Shown: piece by piece, positions 1 to 14,064 of the stretch
How the letters are laid out: every line of letters begins with the position of its first letter
Numbering within the stretch: position 1 is the first letter of the stretch
Notes under the pieces: generated by a model
Database searches by the model: none
Told to the model about the DNA's origin: nothing
The model's input: the letters and a program-made list of their open reading frames with translations, nothing else
Assembly: GCF_964340395.1 (NCBI RefSeq)
Contig: NC_135550.1
Coordinates: 10,344,408 to 10,408,407 of the forward strand
Reading direction: 5' to 3'
Length of the DNA stretch: 64,000 nt
DNA from: Glandiceps talaboti
Lineage: Eukaryota > Hemichordata > Enteropneusta > Spengelidae
Program-made: the position numbers and the translations under genes

Positions 1-15
1 CTGCTGTATTGAAAG
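1..15 (+). other. Probable 3' end of noncoding exon of calpain gene 1
   Basis: The window opens on a short stretch ending GAAAG, followed directly by GTAAGA, a near-consensus splice donor. With an acceptor at 372-373 it would leave a 358-bp 5'UTR intron. Gene 2 has the same arrangement. Inference from splice signals only; the exon start and promoter lie left of the window. Confidence 0.4.
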
Positions 16-373
16 GTAAGAACATACATGTATGGATAGCCGGTTTCGATCGTAAGTTTTGTCTTACGAGGTGCAAAGACTCTGTTGATTTTGTCCAAAA
101 TGAACCTCAGTTTATTTCAAAGTCAGGTGTGAGGTCAGATGGGGTGTGTTTTGGAGAGAGTAAACAAACGACAGCGTTCTACAACTCTACCCCGGGATTC
201 GGGAATCTTACGTAATCTACCTGGTGGCACACCCCTTTCTCCCTTTTGTGTTTTATGTTGACTGGACATTTTCTGTTTGAAGCAGGAGAAATGAAATTCT
301 TTACGTTCAATCGTATGTTTTAGATTATGTTGCCCTTTAATAAACTTTTCCGTGTTTATATGTTTATCTTCAG
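16..373 (+). other. Putative 5'UTR intron of calpain gene 1
   Basis: Donor GTAAGA at 16 and acceptor TTTATCTTCAG ending at 373, preceded by a T-rich tract. The bases after the acceptor (CATTTGTGAATTGT) resemble those after the equivalent acceptor of gene 2 (CCTTTGTGAGCTGT), so the boundary seems conserved between paralogs. No other feature was seen in this stretch. Confidence 0.45.
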
Positions 374-431
374 CATTTGTGAATTGTGAGTAAAGTAACA
401 CCGTCACTTTACAATATTGCAATCGGTCACC
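374..431 (+). other. 5'UTR part of calpain gene 1 coding exon 1
   Basis: 58 nt from the inferred acceptor to the ATG. It contains the in-frame stop TAA at 396 that fixes the start codon, and shares GTCAC-TTACAA blocks with the 36-nt leader of gene 2. Confidence 0.45.
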
Positions 432-578
432 ATGGCTCAAAAACAGGATTATGCGACAATCAAGAGAGCATGCTTGGCAAGAGGAGAACTTTGGGAAGAC
501 CCTGAATTTCTAACTGTTAATTCATCCATGTTCTTCAGTCGGAGTCCTCCCCGACCATTTGTATGGAAACGACCAGGT
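432..578 (+). CDS. Calpain gene 1 exon 1 (residues 1-49)
   Basis: Encodes the N-terminal segment beginning [15 protein letters not shown] and ending VWKRPG, the conserved calpain WKRP motif that leads into the protease core. Donor GTATGT at 579, phase 0. Seven codons shorter at the N terminus than gene 2. Confidence 0.93.
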
Positions 579-3500
579 GTATGTAAAATACTCTCTTTTT
601 TTTTGCTTTATTTTATGACATCCTCCAGTAGACTATAAGTATAAACGGAGTTTGACTGGACATGGATGTATCAGTCTCCCCTAATACATCCATGGACCGA
701 GGCTATGTTTTCAGTTTCACCGCTGTTTATAATTTGTTTTACAAGCCGTTGTACTTAGCTCTAAAACTTGGCCAGTTTATAATTTGTTTTACAAGCCCTT
801 GTACTTAGCTCTAAAACTTGGCTTTGGCTTAAAAATGTTGTTCAGGGATACTATAGAATGAGATGATAATACATTGTCGCATGTATCCGTTGCTGTTGTG
901 GCAGTAGTGGTAATAACACGTCATAAAATCAAAATGTGGAGCGCACACAGTTCTAATTAAATTCTGTCTAATTGGCATTTTTACTTGTTCATTAGAATGA
1001 ATTGTTGCATGTATCCATGGAGGTATAAGGGGAGATCCATTGTTGTGTTCAGTAGTTAATTAAATTATTTTTAATTAAATAAACAGTTTTAATATGAACA
1101 AGTTGTGGAACACCTATTGAAGTCTGAAGCCAGGAGCACAGAGGAATCAGCTGAGCAAAATTTCACTCGTGGCAATTTCCTTGCATCGATTCCTCTCGTG
1201 TGTCGACAACTTAAGTTAATGATGAGAATTTGGTTATTTGTGGCTGTGAACCAAATAATTCTAGAATGTTGGATATTTTTGGCCTCAAGTAAATTTTTCC
1301 TCGTGTGTGCACCTGATATGTGAGCATTCTGCTCACAACCTTCTCGTACGATGACATATTAGTACAAAATGTTTGTGCCCAGTCTAAAATACAGTTGAGT
1401 AACTTCCAATGTATGTTCATGATTTTAGAAGACAAATGTGTCGATCTTTGGCCTAAATACCTGTGGCTATTGCCTTAGAGGGAATAGCCAACAAGATGCT
1501 GGTTATGGTGTCATAGCATGAGATAGTTATCTCATTTGGTATATAGTTTCATGACTCTTCCCGCTCAGTAAACCAATGGCTACAGGTATTTTGTCTTCTT
1601 AAACCATGACACTACCATCATTATTGACGTAGAAGTTTACTTGCCTGTGTTTTAGACTGGGGCAAGCATTTTTGTAATTATGTCATATTATAAAATAATA
1701 AGTTATAAATTATAGGTGATAGTTTCCAATAAAATCCAATGCACTTTAATTTCCTAAGTACATGACATGTTGTACTCTAGATTTATGCAGTTAAAAAAAA
1801 ACATGAGAGCAAATATAAATCAAATATTCAGAAGTTTAATTTAGTTGCTTTTTTTTCAATTTAACTCATTGACTAAACAAATTCTATATGATATAAGATG
1901 GTCATTCATGACAACAAAGACATTCATGACATTTTTTTTGTTTAAAATTCTAATTGTTTTACTGGTATGTCTTTACATCGAATGGGTTGGTCATGCATAT
2001 CATGTTTAAAAAACTTCACGCATGAAATATTTACTTTGGAATGTGGGCTGAGTAACAAATTTAGCATTCAAGTAGAAAGGTTATATGCATTTAGAATGTA
2101 TGATTTATTTTGACTAATTTTACAAGAGAGACAGAAGTGATGGGCGTACTTGGAAAATACTTTTAAATTTACAAAATTAACGCACTAGATCGTATGTTAC
2201 ATGCACTAGGTACAGAAATCTATGCTAGTTTTAAAAGACCCTTGGGGACTAAGTTAAACAAATCGTACTCAGAACGCAGCTTTGACCAATCACCATATAC
2301 CTGTCAGGAATATCCCCATATGGGGATAATAATTATCCCAATCAGGATATTTCTGTATCCTAATTTGGATAACATGACCTTTGAACGTAACTATAGTAAC
2401 ACCATGTCACAGAAAGGGAGATCTTAAGATTCAATGAAATACTAGACTAGTCACACATGGACACAGATTTGTATACATTCTACTCTCAAAGACCTAAAAA
2501 AAAAAATCCAGGGGTTGGACATAGCTTGTCCAAGGCAATTTTTCAGTATGTGCATTTGCAAAGTATTTTATCTGCAACAGTATCTGTTTATTCTGATCAG
2601 GATAAACTAATGTACCTGTCAACAATTTAGTTTTTTTTTTTTTTTAATTTATCCCGCTCAGGATAAAGACTGAAAGTACCTTGTATGGTTTTATCCCAAT
2701 TGGGAGGTATTCCATATTAGATAAATCAACTCTGCGTTGAAGAAGCAGGGAATCGATCAAATAAATGTGTAGTACAAGTTTATTCTCATTTTGTGGGTTT
2801 TTTTTGTAGGAGATAGTAAGTGATCCCCAGATGTTCGTTGGTGGTGCCAGTCGTTTTGATGTGGCTCAGGGTATGCTAGGTAAGTAAATGAAAGCATTGC
2901 ATGTATTGTTGTGATGGTCAGTCATGTTCAAAACTGATGGCTCTTTATTGGTACATGTATATGCTTCAATGGCAAAACCAAGGGGGGCTAGTAGTAACTT
3001 ACATTGGGTCCCGTCCGTTTGTCTGCCGTTTCTCAAATACGCATGGACTAATTTCAACCAAACTTTCAGTAAACCTCAAATAATAATCTGTGCACATTCA
3101 TATCAATTTGTTATGTGACATATGCAAATTTTACTGCATGGCGGCCATATTTGTAGTTAAAAATGAATATTTACTGCATATCACTTCCTGCCTATCACAG
3201 ACACATTGTAGTATTAAATTTACATATTGCCAATTTCTTTTAAGTCATGTTTACAAGTACTGTTGATGAAAAGAAGTATACACAAGCATTATCTTTGATG
3301 CTGATATCACTTTTACTGAGTGGCAGCCATATTTGTAGTTAAAAATCATTTACTCCTGTATCTTGTATATACATGGGGCAATTTCAACTAAACTTTCAGT
3401 AAACATCAAGTACTATCCTGTGCATATGCATGTCATTTCATTTCTGGACTCGCAATAACGTCCAAAATGGTGGCCATTTTTGTTGTGTAAAATTCACATT

Positions 3501-3639
3501 TTACCTAATAACATCGAAAGCTTCATAGATAGAGACTTTTAGTGTCTACACCCATGTTATCAATGACAAGCTTTCTCATGACATCTTGACCTTTTACCTT
3601 GACCCTCATCTTTAATTTCAAATAGGCATAATGTTAAAA

Positions 3640-3692
<53 letters not shown>

Positions 3693-3743
3693 TGTACGTG
3701 CGTGCGTGTGTGCCTATGTGCGTGCGTGTGTGCCTGGGGGGGT

Positions 3744-3787
<44 letters not shown>

Positions 3788-6700
3788 CAGGGACTTTCAT
3801 TGTAAAGACCAAATGGGGGTCATATTTTATCTAAATTTTCAAATCAACTTATGAATTGGTAAGTTTAAATGTAATTATTTGGAGTATGTCTTCAATGAAG
3901 ACTTGTTTCAGTCTGACAATGACATAACTATCAATGTGTGTATTATTGTGTTCTTGAATGTGTGGTCAGCTTCCCTTTTCATGTAATGGTACAGTCCAGG
4001 TGTTGGGACATACCAAAACACTTGAACCATTCCTATACATGTATTGAGTCCGACCCAATTGTTGGGAATGTATCCTTGAAAGCATTATTGTTCTTGGTAG
4101 AATTGACCAGTTAAGTCAAGAAGTCCAGAGCTTTTTCAATATTATGTTTTGTGCCGTAGGACAACAAAGTTGTAAAATCCACTGAGGCATATCTCAGTAT
4201 GAATAGAGGATGTCAAACTCTCAAGTACCTGAAGTATTTGTGTGGAACAATTAACCCAAAAATGTAGTGTCGGAGTCAGTTTTTAGCACTCTACTATCAT
4301 AGCTATATAGGCAAGTCAAGGCATCTATCTGTTTGAAAATGTATAATGTCACCCATACTTAATTCTATCGTAACACCTATAAAATGATCGGTCGGCCATT
4401 CTGCTAAAAAAAATTACAAAATTGAAAGGTATGGGTATGATATTACATGTTGGAGATCGTACTCTCAATTCATAACCAAACAATCTGAATGACTCAGCCA
4501 TAACAATTGAAGTCAGAGGGAAATTTTAAACTATTTGTTTTATTAAATTTCCCCAAATTTCAGCACTAAATGGTAATTTTTGCTCATATTATGCACTCAT
4601 GGGGTTGCCATCTGAAAGTCTATGATGTGATTTTTTTCTAATTCTGACATAGAGGGTGTTGAGTTTTTTTAGATTTCACCAAATTAAAGAAAATAGGGTC
4701 ATAAGAAACATAGAATCGTAGACAAGGAAGAAATTTCTGTCTTGTCTGTGATAGAATTAGTAAGGCCACCCTAACTTTTTAGAATTCTGGACATCTTGGC
4801 TGGTTACCAGGAGATATGCGTTAGAATGTTAATCATGGATAGGATAGAGACGGGAGTCAAATATTGAAACAATTAAAACAGATACTACAAGCGGGAATCA
4901 TCTCCGAAAAAAACTGTTAGTCGCAAACCAGTTTTGTCTACTTCACCATGTGGGGGCGCAATCAAAGGAAAGTCCTTTGCTAGCGAGTGTTAATTTTCTT
5001 TTGAAAATAGCATTCTGAGATTTAGATTAAAGATATCAAATTTAAAACTGCATGCTGTTCCTCAGAAGAAGAGTAACACAAGACTTCCCTTCGATGGATG
5101 CCTCCATTTTGGAAAGTTGTGCCTCACATGGTGATTCAGAGAAACTGGTTTGTTACTTACGGGTTTTTAGGGTACAATTTATTGTCTTAGTATCTGATTT
5201 CATTGTTTCACACTTTGAATCTCATCTCTATCCCACCCTTGTTTATTTTAGATTTGGATTTATATATTTTGAAATTGTTTATGACAAAATTAGTGTGCAC
5301 AAGAAATACATAGTTGGTGAAACAGCAATTTTTGTTGCCACATTTCAATACACCTTATTCCTGTTACCAACCAGTCATTTTCAAAACAAGGGTCACAAGA
5401 GGGCGCCCTACATGGATAAATGTAGGGTGGACTTGATGGGGAGCACCCTGGTCTAGCACGGTGTACACCAGCTGAGTTTTGAGATACTTGCTTGATCCGG
5501 TAATGGTGTGTGTCCGATCCATTCTGTTGGGATGCCTGAACAGCATGACTGATTTTGTCGTTGGCAACAGTCAAACGTGATAGCTGGTGTATAGCCATTA
5601 TAATCTGAAAGTTTGTATTTGTATTGAGTGTACTATTAGTAAAAAAGGTATTGAAATAGGAAGCAAAATGTTGAAATAAGATTTTTGGGTAGCTATGCTG
5701 GTTTTGTATGTCATCTATTGGGAGAGGTTACTTTTGAAATAGAAATGAAAACTTGGCCCTACATTTGATCCCTTCACTGAATCAAAGTCCACTCAGGGAC
5801 AGCTAATTGAATTACATGCCAATATAGCACACAGACATCAAAATGTGAAAAACAACTCTTGTTAGTTTCTGAAAATTATGTCATTGAAAATAAAGTTGGT
5901 AGAATGTTTTCAATGGTTGTGAATTATGCAATCAAATTCTCCAATAAAATACTGAGAAATGAGGATTGTTCCAAAAAAGGCTTAGGCCAAAAAGTTGTTT
6001 GGTTCTACTAACCCGATCCAACCTACTTCTTTACTGCCCCCCCCCCCCCCCCCAACTTTTTTTTTCAACAAAAAGTTATCGAAAAATAGAAAAATTACAA
6101 ATTCGCACACGCAGTAGTGAGATTTGAAGATGTCATTGCCTCGTCATCAAAACAACATGGTAGAATATAGTGAGTGTATGACAGATTTTTTTTGGCCTTA
6201 TAGCCTCATTTCTGGTCCAATGGCTGTTTCCTAAACAGCACTCCTATTGGCCAAAACTGTAGAATCTTTTGTCTTTCTGATAACTGGCATATGACATATT
6301 GAATCCAGTTCTCTGAAAAGGTTTTTGCAATTATTGATAGACCTTTTTCTAATTTTTTTCTGTAACACCCATGTCAAAAGACAATCTTAAAACACGTTAC
6401 ATCAATTTTGAAGAAAAAAATGCTCAAGTGGGCGAAAGAGAAGCAGAGCCTTGTTTAATATGCTACTTTGGTCTAAAAAAATTTCCTTTAGAATTAATCA
6501 TACCATGAGAATCTATGTTTTTCAAACTTTCCTTCAGTGTGCACTTACAATTCTTAAATATTTACATATACAGGAACTAGCATACAATTTTACAGAGATC
6601 TAAGTAAATTAATCAATCTTGAATTCTCATGAGTGAGTGCATTTGGATGATTTTAAAACAATTTCAAAATATACATGAGGGAATTAAAAAAAATGTTGAG

Positions 6701-9700
6701 GTTTTAGTGAAAGCAGCCATTAAAACTATACAAAAATTTGATCTTGAACTCGTATATAACTCTCATGGCTCCACTGATAGGATAACACTTTAAACCTGGG
6801 ATTGAAACCCTGGCCTTTAACCACATATAACATGACTACTATCGGCATGTATACTCTTTTCACAGGTGACTGTTGGTTCTTAGCTGCCATAGCATCACTC
6901 TCTTTGCATGAAAATCTGTTGCACCGTGTTGTTCCCCCAGACCAGAGCTTTTCCAAGGACTATGCCGGCATCTTCAGATTCCAGTTCTGGAGATATGGCG
7001 AATGGCGCACAGTTTGTGTGGATGATAGATTGCCAACTTACAATAACAAATTGGTCTTCTTGCACTCAAGGTCAAACAATGAATTCTGGACTGCATTGCT
7101 GGAAAAAGCATATGCCAAGTAAGTCAAGAGGGGGATGATAGCAGAGGAGTATGTGAATACCATGTTGCCCCATACAACAAACCATTGTGACCTGATAGTG
7201 TGTATGTGAAATTAAGAGATTAGGATCATAGTACAGATTCAGGTATACTGAATAGTCAATTCATCACCACAAAGAGAGGCAATTGTATATTAAATAACAT
7301 TTTGCTGTATGCAATATTGCAATGTATGAATGGAAAATGATGATATGGGCAGACAGACAGACAGACAGACAACATAAAAACATAACCTTCCCTTATGATA
7401 TGTAAATATGGACCTATTCAGGGAAGATGATTGAATATGGTACCTATTTCACAGAGTGTATGGGATAGCTATTAAGTACCAAGTGAAATCTGTAAGGGTT
7501 ATAACTTATATATAGACTGTACATTGATACAAGGTGTCGTGTCAGTGTCACCCTATCAGCTAGCCCTCCATGATTTGAGAAGCCCAAGGGCTGAACAACA
7601 TGACTTTTTATTGCAGTGATTTTAAAAATGTGTCAATCTTTACAGAATGAATGGCTCCTATGAAGGCCTCAAAGGAGGAAGCACAGTTGAAGCTATGGAG
7701 GACTTCACTGGTGGAGTGGGAGAAGTCTATGAAATGAGAGGCAAAGAGCCGAAAAATCTTGTCAAAATCATGCTGACAGGCATGGAGAGACAATCCCTGC
7801 TAGGCTGTTCTATCAATCCTAAACCTAATGAAGTTGAATCTAAGTTAGATAATGGTCTGATTATGGGTCATGCATACAGTATCACAGGTGTCCGAAGAGT
7901 AAGTATTAGTGTAGATACACACTCTCTATAGTTTAACTTTTCAAGATTTAGTACAGTCGAACGTGGAGTAAGGTCTAAAAATAATAAATTGTTTGGTTCC
8001 GGTTACCTGACCCCACCTAGTTTTTCACGCCGACCCTAAACTTTTTTTTTATGTATTCAAGAACAAAATAATAAAATCGCTCAAATTGTGAAGTCTCGCA
8101 AGAAATATAATAGTGGATGCAGAAACTGACATCAACTTTAAAAGACAATATAAAAAAATCTGTAATGGCTGTACATCTGATGGGAAGAAGCCAATAACAC
8201 GGAGACCATATGGAAAACAATGGAAAAGCTAACTACCTGAACTAGACACTCACTCACATATGAAAAAAAAATATATATATAAAAAAAAAAATAAAAAAAA
8301 TCTACCTACCCCACCTGTTGTAAAAATTTAGCATAATTGAAACCACACAATTTTTTGGGTTAGAACTAATATATTTTTATCGTGTCAAATATCACAGCCA
8401 ATCGCAAGGAAAATCGGGCACCTTTGTTGCTATATGACTATTAATTAAACTATAGTGAAGGGCTATAGTGAAATTAATTTCCCAAAAATGGCAGCCTGCT
8501 TTGAGACAGATTATAACTCCTAAGTATGTGATTTGCACTCAGTAAATGAGATGGCAATAAATATCTCTTAAATAAACTCTTAGTCAGAAATTTAGCAACA
8601 GTGTCTTTTTTCAACATTTTGGATAAAGCTCTACCATTTTTGAACTTATTACAACACCTGTGAAATATTATGATGTCGTTGACAAATTAGGCATAATTGT
8701 ACTGCGCTGTAACTTTTATTGCCATGGTAATGTGTCATTTTTCCATATTGACTATGTTCTATATTTCCTACGATGAAAACCTGATCTCCCCACTGCCCAC
8801 ATCACAAATGGCCATATGAACATAATATAATATAAAATAGAGCTGATAAAACGGTCTGTTTTACAAAACAGGTTCGAGTAGATACTTCAAGTGGAGTTGC
8901 ATACATTACTTTGGTGCGTATACGTAATCCATGGGGCCAAAAAGAATGGAATGGTGCTTGGAGTGATGGGTAAGTGTAAATTTTAAAATGTCAAACATAT
9001 TTGTGGTTAAAAAACAGGGATCACTTTTACAAACTTTTCAGTAATTTGGGAGGAATTTATATTTTTGATGAATGGTACATTTTTCACAACATTGTCAATA
9101 TTGTAAACATTGCATTGAGACACTTGAATTGCATCCTTACTTATACCTTTTACTTATGACAGTTCTCGTGAATGGAGATACATATCAGATGAAGAAAAAC
9201 AGAAGTTAGAACTTACAGTCGATGATGATGGAGAATTCTGGTAAGGAATTTCTGTGGATTTTGTGATAATAATATTGTATATCCGATTTCAAATCCTGGG
9301 GTTCTCACATCACAATGCTATTGGAGCCGTTAGGATTCCAAGGGATAATTCTTGTGTTCTTTGTCAAACTTTTTTCTGGCTCTGCTAATCAACTATATTT
9401 CACATCCAAACTGAGCTTCAGGAAAGCTTTAGGAAAATTGAATGATATGGAAAAAACAGATGTCTAGCAAAATTATTAACAACTTAAGGATCCTAAACAA
9501 ATGAATGACCCAACATAATCCTTGAGGTGCCACTGATGATATTTAAATAATAACACATGCCAGCGAGGGCAATATCACAATTAGTGCCTGCACAAGGGTT
9601 GGCACCCTTTACCAACATTTTGGTAAAGAGTGCCAACCCGAGGGCAGGCACTAATTGTGATATTGCCCGAGTGCATGTGTTATTAATTTTATTACACCAT

Positions 9701-12700
9701 ACACTCATTGGTCCAGTCATTCACATAGCTACTCTTCATTCATCATCATTCATCATTGATAGAAGGAAAGTTTCTCTTTGATGATGCATTTCGAAATTGT
9801 ACTTGCATATAAGCATCTAGTATGGACATGGCCTGCATTATTTGTAGGAGAGCGAGTGTCCCCACAGCTATTCTGTAGTTATATTTAGAAATAAACATTT
9901 GTGTCTCCCTGTAGTTACTTCATCACCTCGACCACTCAACATTGGAAAACATGCACATAAGAGAAGCGCAACAGTCAAAATAACTTCAGCTGGCAATAGT
10001 GCCTGGCATTAGTCTTTGCACGCGTGGGCAATAGTCTATTTAAAGAAGATCATGTGATTTGATTCTGACCAATGACACCTTGTGTAAGAATGTCGAGGTG
10101 AAATTAAATACTTATGTGACATCCTGGAAATGAATCATGGGCCTTGAAAATCTGAAATGATAGGGACTATATAAAAAAAGCAAGCCTTCATAGAAGACAT
10201 AGCCCCCACCGATATATGCATATTAATTTACATATAAAAAAACAATGAACTATAAAGAAAAATGTAGATGATTGTACAAGTAACAACAAATGCATTGAAA
10301 CTAAAAGGTGTTTAATAACGTACTGTACATGTGTTTGTGAGTTTATTATTTAGGTTTATGGAGTTTTTGTATGATGTGCTAGTGATAATAAGCAACAATA
10401 AAATGGAACCCCTAATTTTCTTTAGGGACCCCATATTTTTAGTAGTGATGGGTAATCTAGGACTCACTGGTTTCAAAGTCTAGTGCAACCCACTGATATG
10501 TGGAGTCATGATGGGTGAATGGTTAGTGTGACCGGCATGGAATCTACAGGTTGCAGGTTCGAGCCCTGTCGCTGCCTGCTGTTTGTTTCTGAGTGGCTAA
10601 AGTCCTTGGGCAAGATTTGAACCACAATTGTGCCTCAGTCAACCCAGCTGTATAATTTGGGACCTGGTAAGCTGTATCATTATTATTATTATTATACAAT
10701 GGACCAATTGAATCTTGTACAGTAACATTGCCATTAATGTGTTTATTTTCACCTTTTATTAAAGGATGTCATATCGTGACTTTGCGAAAGAGTTTCAACG
10801 TCTCGAAATCGTGAACTTGACTCCTGATGAGCTGAGTGATGGTATCAAAGGCAAGAAATGGAATGCTACTAATGAGAATTCTAGATGGCTGAGAGGATCT
10901 ACCGCTGGTGGATGTCGTAACTTTATAAGTAAGTAAGGCTGTTTACGAAAGCAATGTCATAATTTTAGGGGTAGACGGGGAGCTGTTTAAAATGACAATT
11001 TGTCTGACAAGTGATGAAAACAGAAAAAATTGATGGACAAGAGACGACAGACAGTGTCAGAGCTAGAATATCAATCTAACCCATGGCCTCTGCTCATCTT
11101 TCGCTGACGATGGAGAATTAAGAATTAGAATTAAGGCTTGAGGCCTGCTTGGATGTGGGTTAAATTCTAGGTGTATAAACTGGCTGTTTGGCAGAGCTAT
11201 AGGAAAAGTTGGACCAGTGCAAAAGAATAATCCCAATGTAATCCCCTACTAAGAATAAGATAACTCTAATATGATAATGATGATACAGGATTGAAACCTT
11301 GCCCTCTAAATATAGCTGTGATATATACTGCCAACATTTTTTATTGTACATTGTATCTGTATCTGTATCTGTATCTGTATCTGTATCTGTTTCTGTATTT
11401 GTATTTGTTTTTGTATTTGTATCTGTATCTGTATCTGTATTTGTATTTGTATTTGTATTTGTATCTGTATCTGTATCTGTTTCTGTATTTGTATTTGTTT
11501 TTGTATTTGTATCTGTATCTGTATCTGTATCTGTATCTGTACCTGTACCCGTATCTGTATCTGCAGTATCTGTATCTGTATCATCTGTATCTGTATCTGT
11601 ATCTGTACCTGTACCTGTACCCGTATCGGTATCTGTATCTGCATCTGCATCTGTATCTGTATCTGTATCTGTATCTGCAGTATCTGTATCTGTACCTGTA
11701 TCTGCAGTATCTGTATCTGTATCTGTATCTGCAGTATCTGTATCTGCAGTATCTGTATCTGTACCTGTACCTGTATCTGTATATAGTATCTGTATCTGCA
11801 GTATCTGTACCTGTATCTGTATCTGCAGTATCTGTATCTGTATCTGTATCTGCAGTATCTGTACCTGTCTGTACCTGTATCTGCAGTATCTATTATCTGT
11901 ATCTGTATATGTATCTGTATCTGCAGTATCTGTATCAGTATCTGTATCTGTACCTGTACCTGTATCTGTATCTGTATCTGTATCTGTATCTATCTGTATC
12001 TGCAGTATCTGTATCTGTATCTGTATTTGCAGTATCTGTATCTGTACCTGTACCCGTATCTGTATCTGTATCTGTATCTGTATCTGTACCTGTATCTGTA
12101 TCTCTACCTGTAGCTCTACTTGTACATGTACCTGTATCTCTACCTGTACCTGTATCTATATCGATCTCTACCTGTATCTCTACCTGTATCTGTACCCATT
12201 GTTTACTGTACATTGTATATGTATCTGTATTTGTATCTGTATCTGTTTCTGCAGTATCTGTATCTGTACCTGTACCTGTACCTGTATCTGTAGCTGTACC
12301 TGTATCTGTATCTGTACCTGTATCTCTACCTGTACCTGTACCTGTATCTCTACCTGTATCTCTACCTGTACCTGCATGTATCTGTATCTGTATCTGTATC
12401 TCTACCTGTATCTCTACCTGTACCTGTACCTGTATCTGTATCTGTATCTGTATCTGTATCTGTATCTGTATCTGTATCTGTACCTGTACCTGTACCTAGC
12501 TGTATCTGTATCTGTATCTGTATCTGTATCTGTATCTGTATCTGTATCTGTATCTGTACCTGTACCTGTACCTAGCTGTACCTGTATCTGTATCTGTATC
12601 TGTATCTGTATCTGTATCTGTATCTGTAAGGAATAAGGAATAAGGTAAGGAATAACACAGAAGAGAGAGCATTAGTCAGATCAATGTTTTTTGATTGACT

Positions 12701-13935
12701 GCCATTTTAAAGGCATCATGGCAGATTTAGCACACACAGTACTATTGTCCAGATGGTTCCAGTCTACTAAGGTTTCCACAAAGAATGACTTTAAATTGAG
12801 CAGCTTTTCAATTTCAAAGCAATTTGAATTGTTAGTAACTCTTTTGTCAACAACGTTTTCTTGTGTATTTATCGCTCAGATACATTTGCTACCAATCCAC
12901 AATTCAGAATAGAACTGACAGAGGAAGATGATGACGATCCTGATGATGAGGATGAAGGATGCAGTGTCATCGTGGCTCTCATGCAGAAAGACAGACGACG
13001 ACAGAAAGCACTCGGCAAAGTAATGTTGACCATGGGTTTTTCCATTTATAAGGTAAGACACAGTGACCTGTTTTGGATTACTTTATTCAGATTTCTCCAA
13101 AACTGAAAAGAGATAATAAATGCATTCAGTTTCAATATTCAAACCTGTTTATTAAGAGCTGTATTCAATATTGAAACATCAACAAAAAATGAAGATAAAT
13201 AAAAAAAAACGTAATGGGTGGTTGCAATCACTATAGCTCAAGTTTAAATCTGGTTGCAACCAACCACTGTGCACTGATTGGACAGAGATGTTACTTGTCT
13301 AAATTTTTGTCTGATCAAGCAATATGTGATCATAAATTAATTGAAACTGAACAGAGTTATAATTTCTGCTGTGCTTGCATAGACGGAATTACAACACAAG
13401 TCAGCTTGATAAACATTTCTTCATTGTTTTTTTTTTTATAATGTATTAATTGACAGGTGGATGACGGTTCTCCCAATATTCTACCCAAAGATTACTTCAT
13501 GTACCATGCATCCACTGCCAGATCAGCCACATTTGTCAACGCCCGTGAAGTCAGTGGCCGTTTCAGGTTGCCAAAGGGAAATTATGCTGTAATCCCGTCA
13601 ACCTTTGACCCCAATGAAGAGGGGAATTTTCTGTTGAGACTCATGTCTGTCAAGGCAAGTTCCTCCGCGTAAGTACAAGGGACAATTTTTAATCTCAGAT
13701 TATTCTTGTGCAGCGTTACAACTGCCGACATCGGACCGAGGACAAACGAAACCTAAATTTTAATAACTGTACAACAATTCTACTCCTGATGCTAATTGTC
13801 AAATCTTGATAATGATCTGACAAAATGTGCACAGTTTCGACTCTATAATTTTAAATAAACAGCATCATGGTCTATATAAACCAAGGATTTCTTAAAAAGT
13901 CTTGAAGTCCTGTAGGACATGCACACACAGACACA

Positions 13936-14002
<67 letters not shown>

Positions 14003-14004
14003 AC

Positions 14005-14064
<60 letters not shown>

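Larger units (their letters stand above)
579..2809 (+). other. Gene 1 intron 1
   Basis: 2.2 kb, AT-rich, with a 50-bp-period tandem duplication (725-822) and two short hairpin repeats (661-694 and around 1016-1037). No gene seen inside. The equivalent intron of gene 2 is more than ten times longer. Confidence 0.85.
2880..6865 (+). other. Gene 1 intron 2
   Basis: 4.0 kb. Contains a dispersed repeat (about 2983-3600), a TG microsatellite, a 17-C run and a degraded TIR-element fragment near 5988-6100. An open stretch at 5052-5456 (134 codons) has no recognisable domain and is probably chance. Confidence 0.85.
9241..10764 (+). other. Gene 1 intron 6
   Basis: 1.5 kb containing a 137-bp near-palindrome (9548-9684) and a tRNA-like SINE (about 10501-10697). 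Nothing else recognised. Confidence 0.85.

Noticed and set aside
5052-5456. 134-codon open frame in gene 1 intron 2
   Set aside because: Low-complexity hydrophobic composition, no domain, no splice or promoter context.
10501-10572. Functional tRNA gene
   Set aside because: A- and B-box-like motifs are present, but no complete cloverleaf or acceptor stem could be drawn; the SINE tail explains it.
11291-12636. Long open frames of 402 and 445 codons, and shorter reverse-strand ones, with two-residue repeats
   Set aside because: They are translations of the CTGTAT satellite; there is no start context, homology or unique sequence.
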